A stretch of 64,000 bases of DNA, taken from assembly GCA_050251775.1 (NCBI GenBank), contig JBFWMD010000009.1, positions 7,340-71,339 on the forward strand, read 5' to 3'. Shown piece after piece: positions 15,397 through 23,027 of the stretch (position 1 is its first letter; the number at the start of each line of letters is the position of its first letter). The notes below the pieces were generated by a model. That model did no database searches, was not told the DNA's origin, and worked only from the letters and a program-made list of their open reading frames with translations. The translations under genes and the position numbers were made by a program. The DNA is from Paucidesulfovibrio sp050251775. Lineage in GTDB: Bacteria; Desulfobacterota; Desulfovibrionia; Desulfovibrionales; Desulfovibrionaceae.

Positions 15397-18008
15397 TGGA
15401 ATATCCCATCTGGCAACTCACGACCCTGGGTGGCGGTTTCTGGATCGCCCTGATCGCCACCGTACACGTCTATGTGGCCCAGTTCGCCGTGGGCGGCGGT
15501 CTGTTCCTGGTGCTCACCGAGCGCTACGCCTACCGGCAAAATTCTCCGGACATCCTCGAATACGTCCGCAAGCATTCCAAATTCTTCCTGCTGCTGACCA
15601 TGGTCTTCGGCGGAGTCACGGGCGTGGGCATCTGGTTCACCATCGCCCTGCTCTCGCCCCAGGCCACCATCACGCTCATCCACCACTTCGTCTTTGGCTG
15701 GGCCTCGGAATGGGTCTGCTTCCTGGGCGAGATCGTGGCCCTTCTGGTCTATTTCTACGGCTGGAAACGCCTTTCCCGCGAACAGCACATGGCCGTGGGC
15801 TGGCTCTACTTCATCTTTGCCTGGCTCTCGCTCTTCCTGGTCAACGGCATCATCGGCTACATGCTCACGCCGGGCGACTGGACCCAGACCGAGCGCTTCT
15901 GGGACGGGTTCTTCAACCCCTCGTTCTGGCCGTCCCTCGTGTTCCGCAGCTTCCTCTCCTTCATGATCGCGGGCCTGTTCGGCTTTCTCACGGCCACGCG
16001 CATCCAGGACGAGGAGGCCCGCACCCGCATGGTGCGCGTCTGTGCCCTCTGGACCCTGGCCCCGTTCGCCCTCTTCCTGCTCTCGGGCTGGTGGTACGTG
16101 GCCGCGCTGCCCGAACCTCAGCACACCCTGATGGTGGCCAAATCGCACCGCGTTTCCGTATTCTTCCACTACTTCTGGGCCTTCTCGCCCCTGGTGGTCC
16201 TGGGCGGACTGCTCATGGCCGTGCGCCTGCCACGCTCCATCTCGTTCCCGGCGGCCTTTGTCATCCTGGCCCTGGGTCTGGGCCTGGCCGGTTCCTTCGA
16301 GTTCATCCGCGAGGCGGGCCGCAAGCCCTATCTGATCTGGGACGAAATCTACTCCAACTCCATCCTGCGGGTGGAAGCCCAGAGCATTAACGACACCGGA
16401 GCCATTGCCCGCTCCAAATGGGCACCGCCGGGCCTCGACCCCGTGGCCGCCCCCCTGGAGGCAGGCAAATTCCTCTTCCAGCTGGAATGCGCGAGCTGCC
16501 ATTCCATTGCCGGACCCATGAACGACATCCTGCCGCGCACGGCCAAGTTCTCGCTCACGGGCATGGACGCCATGCTCGACGGCCTGGGCAAGGTCAATCG
16601 CTATATGCCTCCCTTCCTGGGCACACTCGACGAGCGCAAGGCCCTGGCCGCGTATCTCGTCGAGGGGTTGCACGGCAGAATCGGCGAGGAAAACCTGCCC
16701 TTCGAGGAAGTGGACCTGCCCCTGGACATCCCGGTCAAGAACGACGAATACGTGCTCCTGGCCTGGAACAATCTGGGCATGCACTGCATCTCCGACTCGG
16801 ACCGCAACTGGGTGCTGCTGCCCCCGGCCAACGACCTCTTCGCCCAGCTCGTGAAGCGCGGCGACCCGCCGACCCTGGTCACGGAAGGCGTGACCCTGAG
16901 CTACCAGGTCCAGTCGGAATTCGCGGACGCCGCAGCCCATTCGGAATTCTGGGACTACGCCCAGGCCATCTTCGGCCTGCCCGCGCCCCTGGAGAGAAAC
17001 GTGGGCCTCGCGGGCAACGGACTCTCCGGCGAGATGAAGCCGGAGCAGGAGGCGGGCTGGTACGAGGCCAAGCTTGTGCCGGTCGTGCCCTACCCCGACG
17101 ACATGGACTACAACCCCTACCCGCTCTTCACCATCCAGGCGCACGACACCTCGGGCAAGCTCCTGGCCGAGACGCGCATCGTGGCCCCCACCTCCACGGA
17201 AATGGGCTGCAAGAACTGCCACGGCGGCCCCTGGAAGGTGGGCGGACTCGCGGGCATCTCCAACGAGACGGGCCGCGACGTGATCAGCGTGCACGACCGC
17301 ATGAACGGCACGGATCTGGTCAAGCGCGCCGAATCCGGCAAGCCCGTGCTCTGCCAGAGTTGCCACCCCGACCCGGTGCTCGGGGCCAAGGGCAATCCGG
17401 AACTGCTGAACCTGCCTGCGGCCCTGCATGGCCTGCACGCCCAATACCTCACAAACCGGGGAGCCGAGGCCTGCGCCTATTGCCACCCGAACCGCGACAA
17501 TGGACCGACCCGCTGCCTGCGTGGCCGCCACGCCGACTTCGCCACCTGCACGGACTGCCACGGCGCCATGGAAGACCACGCCATCTCCCTGCTCAAGGCC
17601 GAGGAGGGCAAGAAGGGCCGCGATCTGCTGCTCAGCCAGATCAAGCCCCGCAGCGTCAAGCTCGTGGACGACATCACCGGTCGCACCCCCTGGCTGAACG
17701 AACCCGACTGCCTGAACTGCCACGTGGGCTTCGCGGATCCCGGCCTGGACGCTTTCAACAAGTGGACCGAGGGAGGCGACAAGCTCTACCGCAACCGCCA
17801 CGACGACATGGGCGTCATTGCCTGCGCGGGCTGCCACAACAGCCCCCACGCGGTTTACCCCGCGCGCAACAGCTACGGCGCGGACCGCGACAACATCCCG
17901 CCGCTCCAGTTCCAGGGCGAGGCCGGAACCATGGGCACGGGCGGCGGCTGCATCTGCCATACCGTGAAGCCGGACTTTGGCGCGCACCACGAGAACCAAC
18001 TGCAATAG
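15396..18008 (+). CDS. CydA-like membrane domain fused to a seven-heme c-type cytochrome
   Basis: An 870-residue fusion. Residues 1-320 form about eight helices resembling cytochrome bd subunit I (ATVHVYVAQFAVGG with a ligand-type histidine; SEWVCFLGEIVALLVYFYGWKR carries acidic residues). The rest is periplasmic. It begins with a class I-like monoheme domain (CASCH at 365-369, methionine in MPPFLGT). Six further CXXCH sites start at residues 605, 653, 693, 718, 772 and 810. A final CICH at 852 is a non-canonical C-x-C-H. The protein probably takes electrons from quinol through b hemes to c hemes, or the reverse. Relatives with c-type hemes are known in the cytochrome bd superfamily; whether this one reduces oxygen cannot be told. 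Confidence 0.85.
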   Translation: MEYPIWQLTTLGGGFWIALIATVHVYVAQFAVGGGLFLVLTERYAYRQNSPDILEYVRKHSKFFLLLTMVFGGVTGVGIWFTIALLSPQATITLIHHFVFGWASEWVCFLGEIVALLVYFYGWKRLSREQHMAVGWLYFIFAWLSLFLVNGIIGYMLTPGDWTQTERFWDGFFNPSFWPSLVFRSFLSFMIAGLFGFLTATRIQDEEARTRMVRVCALWTLAPFALFLLSGWWYVAALPEPQHTLMVAKSHRVSVFFHYFWAFSPLVVLGGLLMAVRLPRSISFPAAFVILALGLGLAGSFEFIREAGRKPYLIWDEIYSNSILRVEAQSINDTGAIARSKWAPPGLDPVAAPLEAGKFLFQLECASCHSIAGPMNDILPRTAKFSLTGMDAMLDGLGKVNRYMPPFLGTLDERKALAAYLVEGLHGRIGEENLPFEEVDLPLDIPVKNDEYVLLAWNNLGMHCISDSDRNWVLLPPANDLFAQLVKRGDPPTLVTEGVTLSYQVQSEFADAAAHSEFWDYAQAIFGLPAPLERNVGLAGNGLSGEMKPEQEAGWYEAKLVPVVPYPDDMDYNPYPLFTIQAHDTSGKLLAETRIVAPTSTEMGCKNCHGGPWKVGGLAGISNETGRDVISVHDRMNGTDLVKRAESGKPVLCQSCHPDPVLGAKGNPELLNLPAALHGLHAQYLTNRGAEACAYCHPNRDNGPTRCLRGRHADFATCTDCHGAMEDHAISLLKAEEGKKGRDLLLSQIKPRSVKLVDDITGRTPWLNEPDCLNCHVGFADPGLDAFNKWTEGGDKLYRNRHDDMGVIACAGCHNSPHAVYPARNSYGADRDNIPPLQFQGEAGTMGTGGGCICHTVKPDFGAHHENQLQ

Positions 18009-18134
18009 ACCGCAATAAGCCGCGACGGACCACAACGAAACCGCAACGACCATCCGTAACCCACAACGAAACAACGATGAAACCCGAGGGGGGCCGCAAG
18101 GCCTCCCTCTTCGTCTCCCACCCCCGGACGCGAA

Positions 18135-18178
18135 AAGGCCGGTGCGGAAAGAATCCGCACCGGCCTTGCTCGTTTTTT
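18135..18178 (+). terminator. Rho-independent terminator of the cytochrome operon
   Basis: A perfect 14-bp stem (18135-18148 with 18154-18167) closed by AAGAA is followed by GCTCG and six T residues (18173-18178). It ends the plus-strand operon and lies just before the stop of the converging DJ-1 gene; the stem may act weakly in both directions. Confidence 0.9.
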
Positions 18179-18189
18179 CCAAGGGCGCG

Positions 18190-18786
18190 CTACTGGGCGT
18201 CCAGTATCTCGACCACAGCCGCGCCGAACTTTTTGGCCGCTTTGGGGCCGTTGCCCGTGACCAGCTTGCCGTCCACGACCACACTGCCTTTCTTGTAGTC
18301 GCAGCCGTTTTCCTTGAGAATCGCCGGGCCGGACCAGCTGTCCGCCACAGTGGCCTGCCGCCCCTGCAGCACGCCCGCCTTGGCCAGGGCCACGGGGGAG
18401 TAGCAAATGGCCCCGAGGACCTTGCCCTGCTCCATGGCCTCGCGGGCGATGCGCTGGGCCTCGGGCCGCTCCACCAACGTGCGCGAGCCCTTGCCCCCGA
18501 TGAAGACCACGGCGTCATAGTCGGCCACGTTCACCTCGGCCAGGGTCAGGTCCACCTCGACTTTTTTGCCGTTCTGGCCTTTGGCCGTGCCCATTTCCGC
18601 GGCGGCCACGGAAACGATCACGCCCGCATCGTCCAGTTTGGCGCGCGTGTCTTTGTATTCGGTGTCTTCAAAACCGTTGTAGGTGACGACCATCACGGCC
18701 TTCTTGCCCTGGGTTTCCGCCAGGGCCGGCAAGGAGCAGACAAAGCAGAGCAGGAACAGGAACAGACAGGACAGCATTCGCTTCAT
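18190..18786 (-). CDS. Exported DJ-1/PfpI family protein
   Basis: A 198-residue protein with a signal peptide (hydrophobic core at 5-19, cleavage after ALA near 23). The rest is a DJ-1/PfpI domain: VVTYNGFEDTEY near the start, VVFIGGKGSRTL, and the nucleophile elbow GAICYSP with C128. Family members are stress-related glyoxalases, chaperones or proteases; most are cytoplasmic, so export is unusual. The start is taken at 18786, with AAGGAGA eight bases upstream; the longer frame would spoil the signal peptide. It converges with the cytochrome operon terminator. Confidence 0.88.
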   Translation of the reverse strand: MKRMLSCLFLFLLCFVCSLPALAETQGKKAVMVVTYNGFEDTEYKDTRAKLDDAGVIVSVAAAEMGTAKGQNGKKVEVDLTLAEVNVADYDAVVFIGGKGSRTLVERPEAQRIAREAMEQGKVLGAICYSPVALAKAGVLQGRQATVADSWSGPAILKENGCDYKKGSVVVDGKLVTGNGPKAAKKFGAAVVEILDAQ

Positions 18787-18962
18787 GGTGGGGTCTCCTT
18801 GTTGCGTCCGCATCGGACAATGCAAAAAAAGTTTCCGGCTTCGTTAGCAGCACACAACAGAAAATTCAATCTTTCTTGAGCCTGGGCGCAGCGCTTCCTT
18901 CCCGCCGTTTTTTTGCGTATCCTGCCGAATCACATCACAACCGACAGGAGACGAACAGGCTC

Positions 18963-20153
18963 ATGAGCATCTTGTCAGCGCAGATCAGCGGATATCTGGA
19001 TCGGGCGTCCTGGATTCGGAAAATGTTCGAGGCCGGGACCGAACTCAAACGCAAATTCGGCGAAGACGCGGTCTGCGACTTCAGCCTGGGCAACCCGGAC
19101 CTGGCCCCGCCCGCGGTCATGGTCCAGGCCGTGCGCGACCTGGCCGAGCAGGCTGATCAGCCCATGATCTTCGGCTACATGCCCAACGCGGGCTATCCCT
19201 TTGCCCGCGAGGCTCTGGCCAGACATCTTTGCGGCGAGCAGGCCGTGGCGCTCACGGCTGATGATCTGATCATCACATGCGGGGCAGCCGGAGCCATCAA
19301 CGCCTTTTACCGCGCCGTGCTCGAACCGGGAGACGAGATCATCTGCCTCTCGCCCTATTTCGTGGAATACGGATTCTACGTGGAGAACTACGGCGGTACG
19401 CTCAAGCCCGTGCCCACGCATCCCGAGGACTTCTCCCCGGACCTGGAGGCTCTGGAAGCGGCCATCACGGACAAAACCCGCGTGCTTTTGGTGAACTCGC
19501 CCAACAACCCCACGGGCGTGGTCTACACCGCCGAACAGATGCGGGCCCTGGCCGACCTCCTGGCCCGCAAGTCCGCAGGCCGGAAGCGGCCCATCTTCCT
19601 CGTTCTGGACGAACCCTACCGCTTCCTGACCTACGACGGCGTGAGCGTGCCTCCGGCCCTGGGTATCTATCCCCACACCGTACTGTGCAGCTCCTTCTCC
19701 AAAAACCTGGCCCTGGCGGGCGAACGCGTGGGCTACGCCGCCGTGAACCCGGAAATGCCCGGCAAGAAGGAACTCATTGCGGGCCTTGTGCTGACCAACC
19801 GCATCCTCGGTTTCGTCAACGCCCCGGCCATCGGCCAGCGGCTCATGGCCGCTTCCCTGGGGTCCCAGGTGGATGTGGGCGTCTACGCCGAACGGCGCGC
19901 GGCCATGGCCAAGGTCCTGGACAACGCGGGCATCAAGTACGCCACGCCCAAGGGCGCGTTCTACTTCTTCCCCCAGGTTCCCGGCGGGGACGACCTGGCC
20001 TTCTGCGCCGCGCTCCAGGAAGAACGCATCCTGGCCGTGCCCGGACGCGGTTTTGGCATGCCCGGCTTCATGCGTCTGGCCTTCTGCTGCGACAAAGCCA
20101 TCATCGAACGCAGCGCCGAGGGCTTTCAGCGCGCCACGGCCCGCTTCCAATAG
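18963..20153 (+). CDS. Class I/II pyridoxal-phosphate aminotransferase
   Basis: A 396-residue cytosolic fold-type I aminotransferase. Landmarks: the cofactor phosphate region GAAGAINAFYRAVL (about 104-117), the NSPNNPTGVVYT signature, the DEPYR strand, and the lysine that binds pyridoxal phosphate in SFSKNLALAGERVGY. The C-terminal AFCCDKAIIERSAEGFQ segment completes the fold. Its nearest named relatives are aspartate/aromatic and alanine aminotransferases of the AAT-I subgroup, but the amino donor cannot be fixed. The start at 18963 is preceded by GGAG; an upstream frame (from 18876) has no family sequence. Confidence 0.92.
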   Translation: MSILSAQISGYLDRASWIRKMFEAGTELKRKFGEDAVCDFSLGNPDLAPPAVMVQAVRDLAEQADQPMIFGYMPNAGYPFAREALARHLCGEQAVALTADDLIITCGAAGAINAFYRAVLEPGDEIICLSPYFVEYGFYVENYGGTLKPVPTHPEDFSPDLEALEAAITDKTRVLLVNSPNNPTGVVYTAEQMRALADLLARKSAGRKRPIFLVLDEPYRFLTYDGVSVPPALGIYPHTVLCSSFSKNLALAGERVGYAAVNPEMPGKKELIAGLVLTNRILGFVNAPAIGQRLMAASLGSQVDVGVYAERRAAMAKVLDNAGIKYATPKGAFYFFPQVPGGDDLAFCAALQEERILAVPGRGFGMPGFMRLAFCCDKAIIERSAEGFQRATARFQ

Positions 20154-20157
20154 CCCG

Positions 20158-20195
20158 AAAAAACGACAGCCCCGGAACCTCGCGGTTCCGGGGCT
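20158..20195 (-). terminator. Terminator after the small membrane peptide gene
   Basis: A perfect 12-bp stem (20168-20179 with 20184-20195) and a four-base loop are followed on the minus strand by GTCG and six T residues (20158-20163). It lies 59 bases after the stop of the 55-residue gene. On the plus strand no T run follows. Confidence 0.75.
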
Positions 20196-20253
20196 GGATT
20201 ATGGGGAAAGGACGCGTCGGCCCGTCAGGTGGCCGTGGCGTTCTCTTGCGGGA

Positions 20254-20421
20254 CTATCGAAGCTGGCTCAGTCCGGCGAAAATCGCCACGGACACGGCCA
20301 CCCAGAAGACGGTCTTGAGGATTCCCGCTGCACGCGACTGGAACAGCCGATTGGAGAACCGCTCACTCTGCCAGATCGGGCCGGAGCCTTCAGGGCTCAC
20401 CAGATAGCGGACCATTTCCAT
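20254..20421 (-). CDS. Small membrane peptide, copy 1 (55 aa)
   Basis: This 55-residue frame is too short for most ORF lists. It begins MEMVRYLVSPEGSG and ends with a hydrophobic helix, KTVFWVAVSVAIFAGLSQLR. GGAGG stands nine bases before the ATG and a terminator follows, so it has a full gene layout. The C-terminal helix matches the 61-residue product at 21649-21834 (KAVFWVAMSILGSIGIGQLH), and both lie divergently upstream of closely related LysR genes. I infer a small inner-membrane peptide controlled by the adjacent LysR regulator. No family is recognised and the role is unknown. Confidence 0.75.
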   Translation of the reverse strand: MEMVRYLVSPEGSGPIWQSERFSNRLFQSRAAGILKTVFWVAVSVAIFAGLSQLR

Positions 20422-20667
20422 GATTTTGACCTCCGATATTTATCGCGGCGAGATGCCGCGTTGCTCTCTTGATTTCGATCTGCCCCTGCGGCGCGAAAAA
20501 ATCCAATCACTTTTTTGCGCGTTGCGTCTTCTGATTTGCTGATCATGCTGAAAACGCGAATCCGTTCCAAGCGGACACGCGGGGGCAACGGAGAGTCGCC
20601 AACCCTTGGCCGCTAATTGAAATCCCCGATGATTGAACCTCTGGCGGAAACAACGTAAGAGTGAGGC

Positions 20668-21624
20668 ATGGAACTCTACCAGCTTCGCACTTTTGTGGCC
20701 GTGGCCGAGGAAAAACACCTCACCCGCGCTTCGGAACGACTTTTCGTCAGCCAGCCCGCTGTCAGCGCCCACATCAAGGCCCTGGAAAAAGAGCTGGGGG
20801 TCAAGCTTTTCCGGCGCACAGCCAGGGGCATGGAGCTGACGCGCGAGGGCGACGCCCTGAAACCCAAGGCGGACGCGGTTCTGGCCTCGGCCAGAGAGCT
20901 GCTCTATCTGGCGCGGGCCATGGGCAACGAACTGGTGGGCAACTTCAAGCTGGGGCTGAATACGGATGTGGATTTTTTGCGGCTCAATGCGCTGCTCTCC
21001 TGTATGATGGAAAAGCACCCGCGCGTGGCCGTGACTCTGCTGCACTCCACGTCCGCGCGCATCGCCGAGCAGGTGGCCGCGGGCAACTGGGACGCGGGTT
21101 TTGTGTTCACGCCCCCGCGCTACCCCGAGCTGGCCGCCATGCCCCTGTTCACCTTCCGGCTCTTTGTGGCCGGGCACGAAAAATTCCAGGCCGATCTCCA
21201 AAACGCGGGCTGGCCCGAGCTGGCCAAACTGCCCTGGATCTGGACCACGGCCAACTGCCCGTACCACCGGCTGGTGCGCAAAATCTTCGACGGACACAAC
21301 CTCAGCCCGTCGCAAATCATCGAGGCGGACAGCGAAGCCGTGGTGCGCTCGCTGCTCAGCGCGGGCAAGGGTCTGGCCCTGCTGCGAGAGGATGAGGTGG
21401 AGACCCTTTCCCGGTTGGGAGGGCTGGCGGTCTGGCCCGGCGAATCCCACGAGGTCCAGGCCTATTTCGTCTACCTGCTCTCCAGGGAAAAGGATCCCAT
21501 GATCCGCGCGGTGCGCCACTGCGTGGCCGAAATGTGGGAAGGGGCGCGGCTCGCCCCCCTGCGCGAAAAGCAGGATGAAACTCCCGACCCGCAGCCCTCA
21601 GAAACGGAGTCCCCGGGAGACTGA
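20668..21624 (+). CDS. LysR family regulator, copy 1
   Basis: A 318-residue LysR-type regulator. The N-terminal winged HTH (residues 1-62; ELYQLRTFVAVAEE, then HLTRASERLFVSQPAVSAHIKALE) is canonical. The periplasmic-binding-protein-like effector domain follows to about 295, with an extended acidic C-terminal tail (DETPDPQPSETESPGD). It shares clear sequence with the regulator at 21984-22922 across both domains (LGLNTD, DAGFVF, LPWIWT, GKG-L-REDE/D). The start has GTGAGG four bases upstream. It is divergent from the 55-residue peptide gene, so the 245-base gap probably holds its operator. Confidence 0.93.
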   Translation: MELYQLRTFVAVAEEKHLTRASERLFVSQPAVSAHIKALEKELGVKLFRRTARGMELTREGDALKPKADAVLASARELLYLARAMGNELVGNFKLGLNTDVDFLRLNALLSCMMEKHPRVAVTLLHSTSARIAEQVAAGNWDAGFVFTPPRYPELAAMPLFTFRLFVAGHEKFQADLQNAGWPELAKLPWIWTTANCPYHRLVRKIFDGHNLSPSQIIEADSEAVVRSLLSAGKGLALLREDEVETLSRLGGLAVWPGESHEVQAYFVYLLSREKDPMIRAVRHCVAEMWEGARLAPLREKQDETPDPQPSETESPGD

Positions 21625-21648
21625 CCGTCAGGATCGGCGCGGTCGAGC

Positions 21649-21834
21649 CTAGTGCAGCTGGCCGATGCCAATGGAGCCGAGAATGGACATGGCCACCCAG
21701 AACACGGCCTTGGTCCTTCCGGCGCGCACCTGCGCCGCCCGGCTCCAGCCCCGCAGAAGCAGCCGCGTCAGCCGGTCCGAATCCTCGACGCCCACGATGA
21801 ACAGTCCAAGGTCTCTGAATTCCCGTGCGTTCAT
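21649..21834 (-). CDS. Small membrane peptide, copy 2 (61 aa)
   Basis: A 61-residue frame with a perfect ribosome site (GGAGGAG) and ATG at 21834. It has an acidic and arginine-rich N-terminal part (MNAREFRDLGLF, VEDSDRLTRLLLRGW) and a C-terminal hydrophobic helix (KAVFWVAMSILGSIGIGQLH) that matches the helix of the peptide at 20254-20421. It lies tail-to-tail with LysR copy 1 and divergently to LysR copy 2. The longer frame up to 21969 has no support. I infer a duplicated LysR-plus-peptide cassette; the function of the peptide is unknown. Confidence 0.75.
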   Translation of the reverse strand: MNAREFRDLGLFIVGVEDSDRLTRLLLRGWSRAAQVRAGRTKAVFWVAMSILGSIGIGQLH

Positions 21835-21921
21835 GCGCTCCTCCTTGCTTGCGGTTGCTGCTGGTTTCCCGATTTCAGCCGCACCATAGCCCGTTGTCCG
21901 TCTCGGCATCCAATCGCATTG

Positions 21922-21940
21922 TCCGAAGCAGGGGTTCGGA
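21922..21940. promoter_or_regulatory. Candidate LysR operator dyad
   Basis: An inverted repeat TCCGAA-N7-TTCGGA lies between the peptide gene copy 2 and LysR copy 2, in the position where a divergent LysR regulator would bind. It resembles the T-N11-A layout of LysR sites. It is not confirmed by a second copy in front of the other cassette, so confidence is limited. Confidence 0.45.
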
Positions 21941-21983
21941 ATATCCGATTGTGCATCCGTGCGAATCATCGTATGCAGAGTGC

Positions 21984-22922
21984 GTGGAACTCTATCATCT
22001 GCGCACCTTTGTGACTGTGGCCGAGGAAGGCCATCTGACCCGTGCGTCCGAGCGGCTGTTCATCAGCCAGCCCTCGGTGAGCGCGCACGTCAAGGCCCTG
22101 GAGGAGGAGCTGGGCTTGCCGCTCTTCCGTCGGACACCCAAAGGGATGCTGCTCACTCCGGAGGGCCGGGTGCTCCTGGAGCACGCCCGCCAGGCCCTGG
22201 ACGCGGCCGGCGGCCTGCTCTTCAAGGCCAGAAGCCTGCGCCGCGAGGTGCGCGGCACGTTGCGCCTGGGCCTGAACACGGATTCCGTGTTCCTGCGCGT
22301 CAGCCGTCTGGCCGCGCTCCTGGACCAACGCCACCCCCAGGTGGAGTTGAGCCTCAACACCAGCGTCACGGGCCGGATCATGGAGGCGTTGCGGGCCGGC
22401 AGTCTGGACGCTGGATTCGTCTTCCACGAATCCGATCCCGTGGAATTCTCCTTTTTGCGGCTCTGCTCCTTCCGGCTGCTGATCATGGGTCCGGCCGTCT
22501 GGCGCGAACGCATTGAACGCGCGGGCTGGGCGGAATTGGCCCGGCTGCCCTGGATCTGGACCCCGCCGCACTGCCCCTGCTACCAGCTCGGCGAGGAAAT
22601 GTTCAAACGCCGCAAGCTGAACCTGACCAAGACCATCGAATCGGATAACGAAAGCGTGGTCAACGACCTGATCATCGCGGGCAAGGGGATCTCCCTGGTG
22701 CGCGAGGATGACGCCCGGACCGCCGAAGCCGCCGGACTGATGGTCCGCTGGCCGCGCGAGGCCATTCCCCTGCACGCCTATCTCGTTTCCCTGCCCTCCC
22801 GGGCCGACGACCCCCTGCTGGTGGCTCTGCGTTCAGCCGTGGCCGATGTCTGGAAACCAGAGTCCGAAAACGTCTGCGAGGACGCGCTTGCGGACCCCCT
22901 CCGGGGCGCGACCCCGGCCTGA
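21984..22922 (+). CDS. LysR family regulator, copy 2
   Basis: A 312-residue LysR regulator, paralogous to the one at 20668-21624. The HTH (residues 1-62) reads ELYHLRTFVTVAEEGHLTRA, then SERLFISQPSVSAHVKALE, and the effector domain shares LGLNTD, DAGFVF, LPWIWT and REDDA with copy 1. The family start is a GTG at 21984 (GTG GAA CTC), because the alignment with copy 1 begins there and the upstream frame is unrelated; only AGAG precedes it. It is divergent from the 61-residue peptide gene. Ligand and targets are unknown. Confidence 0.92.
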   Translation: MELYHLRTFVTVAEEGHLTRASERLFISQPSVSAHVKALEEELGLPLFRRTPKGMLLTPEGRVLLEHARQALDAAGGLLFKARSLRREVRGTLRLGLNTDSVFLRVSRLAALLDQRHPQVELSLNTSVTGRIMEALRAGSLDAGFVFHESDPVEFSFLRLCSFRLLIMGPAVWRERIERAGWAELARLPWIWTPPHCPCYQLGEEMFKRRKLNLTKTIESDNESVVNDLIIAGKGISLVREDDARTAEAAGLMVRWPREAIPLHAYLVSLPSRADDPLLVALRSAVADVWKPESENVCEDALADPLRGATPA

Positions 22923-23027
22923 CCTTCTGACCGCTGTGGTGTCGAACCCCACTCAAGCCGCGCACGTCTTGCCTTCCGGGGACGTTTCCCTTACACCTTT
23001 GCCAAAAGATACCGAACGGAGATGCCC

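Noticed and set aside
15360..18518. 1052-residue open frame on the minus strand
   Set aside because: It lies opposite the two cytochrome genes. It has no ribosome site, no recognisable domain, and a composition of the kind produced by GC-rich antisense frames.
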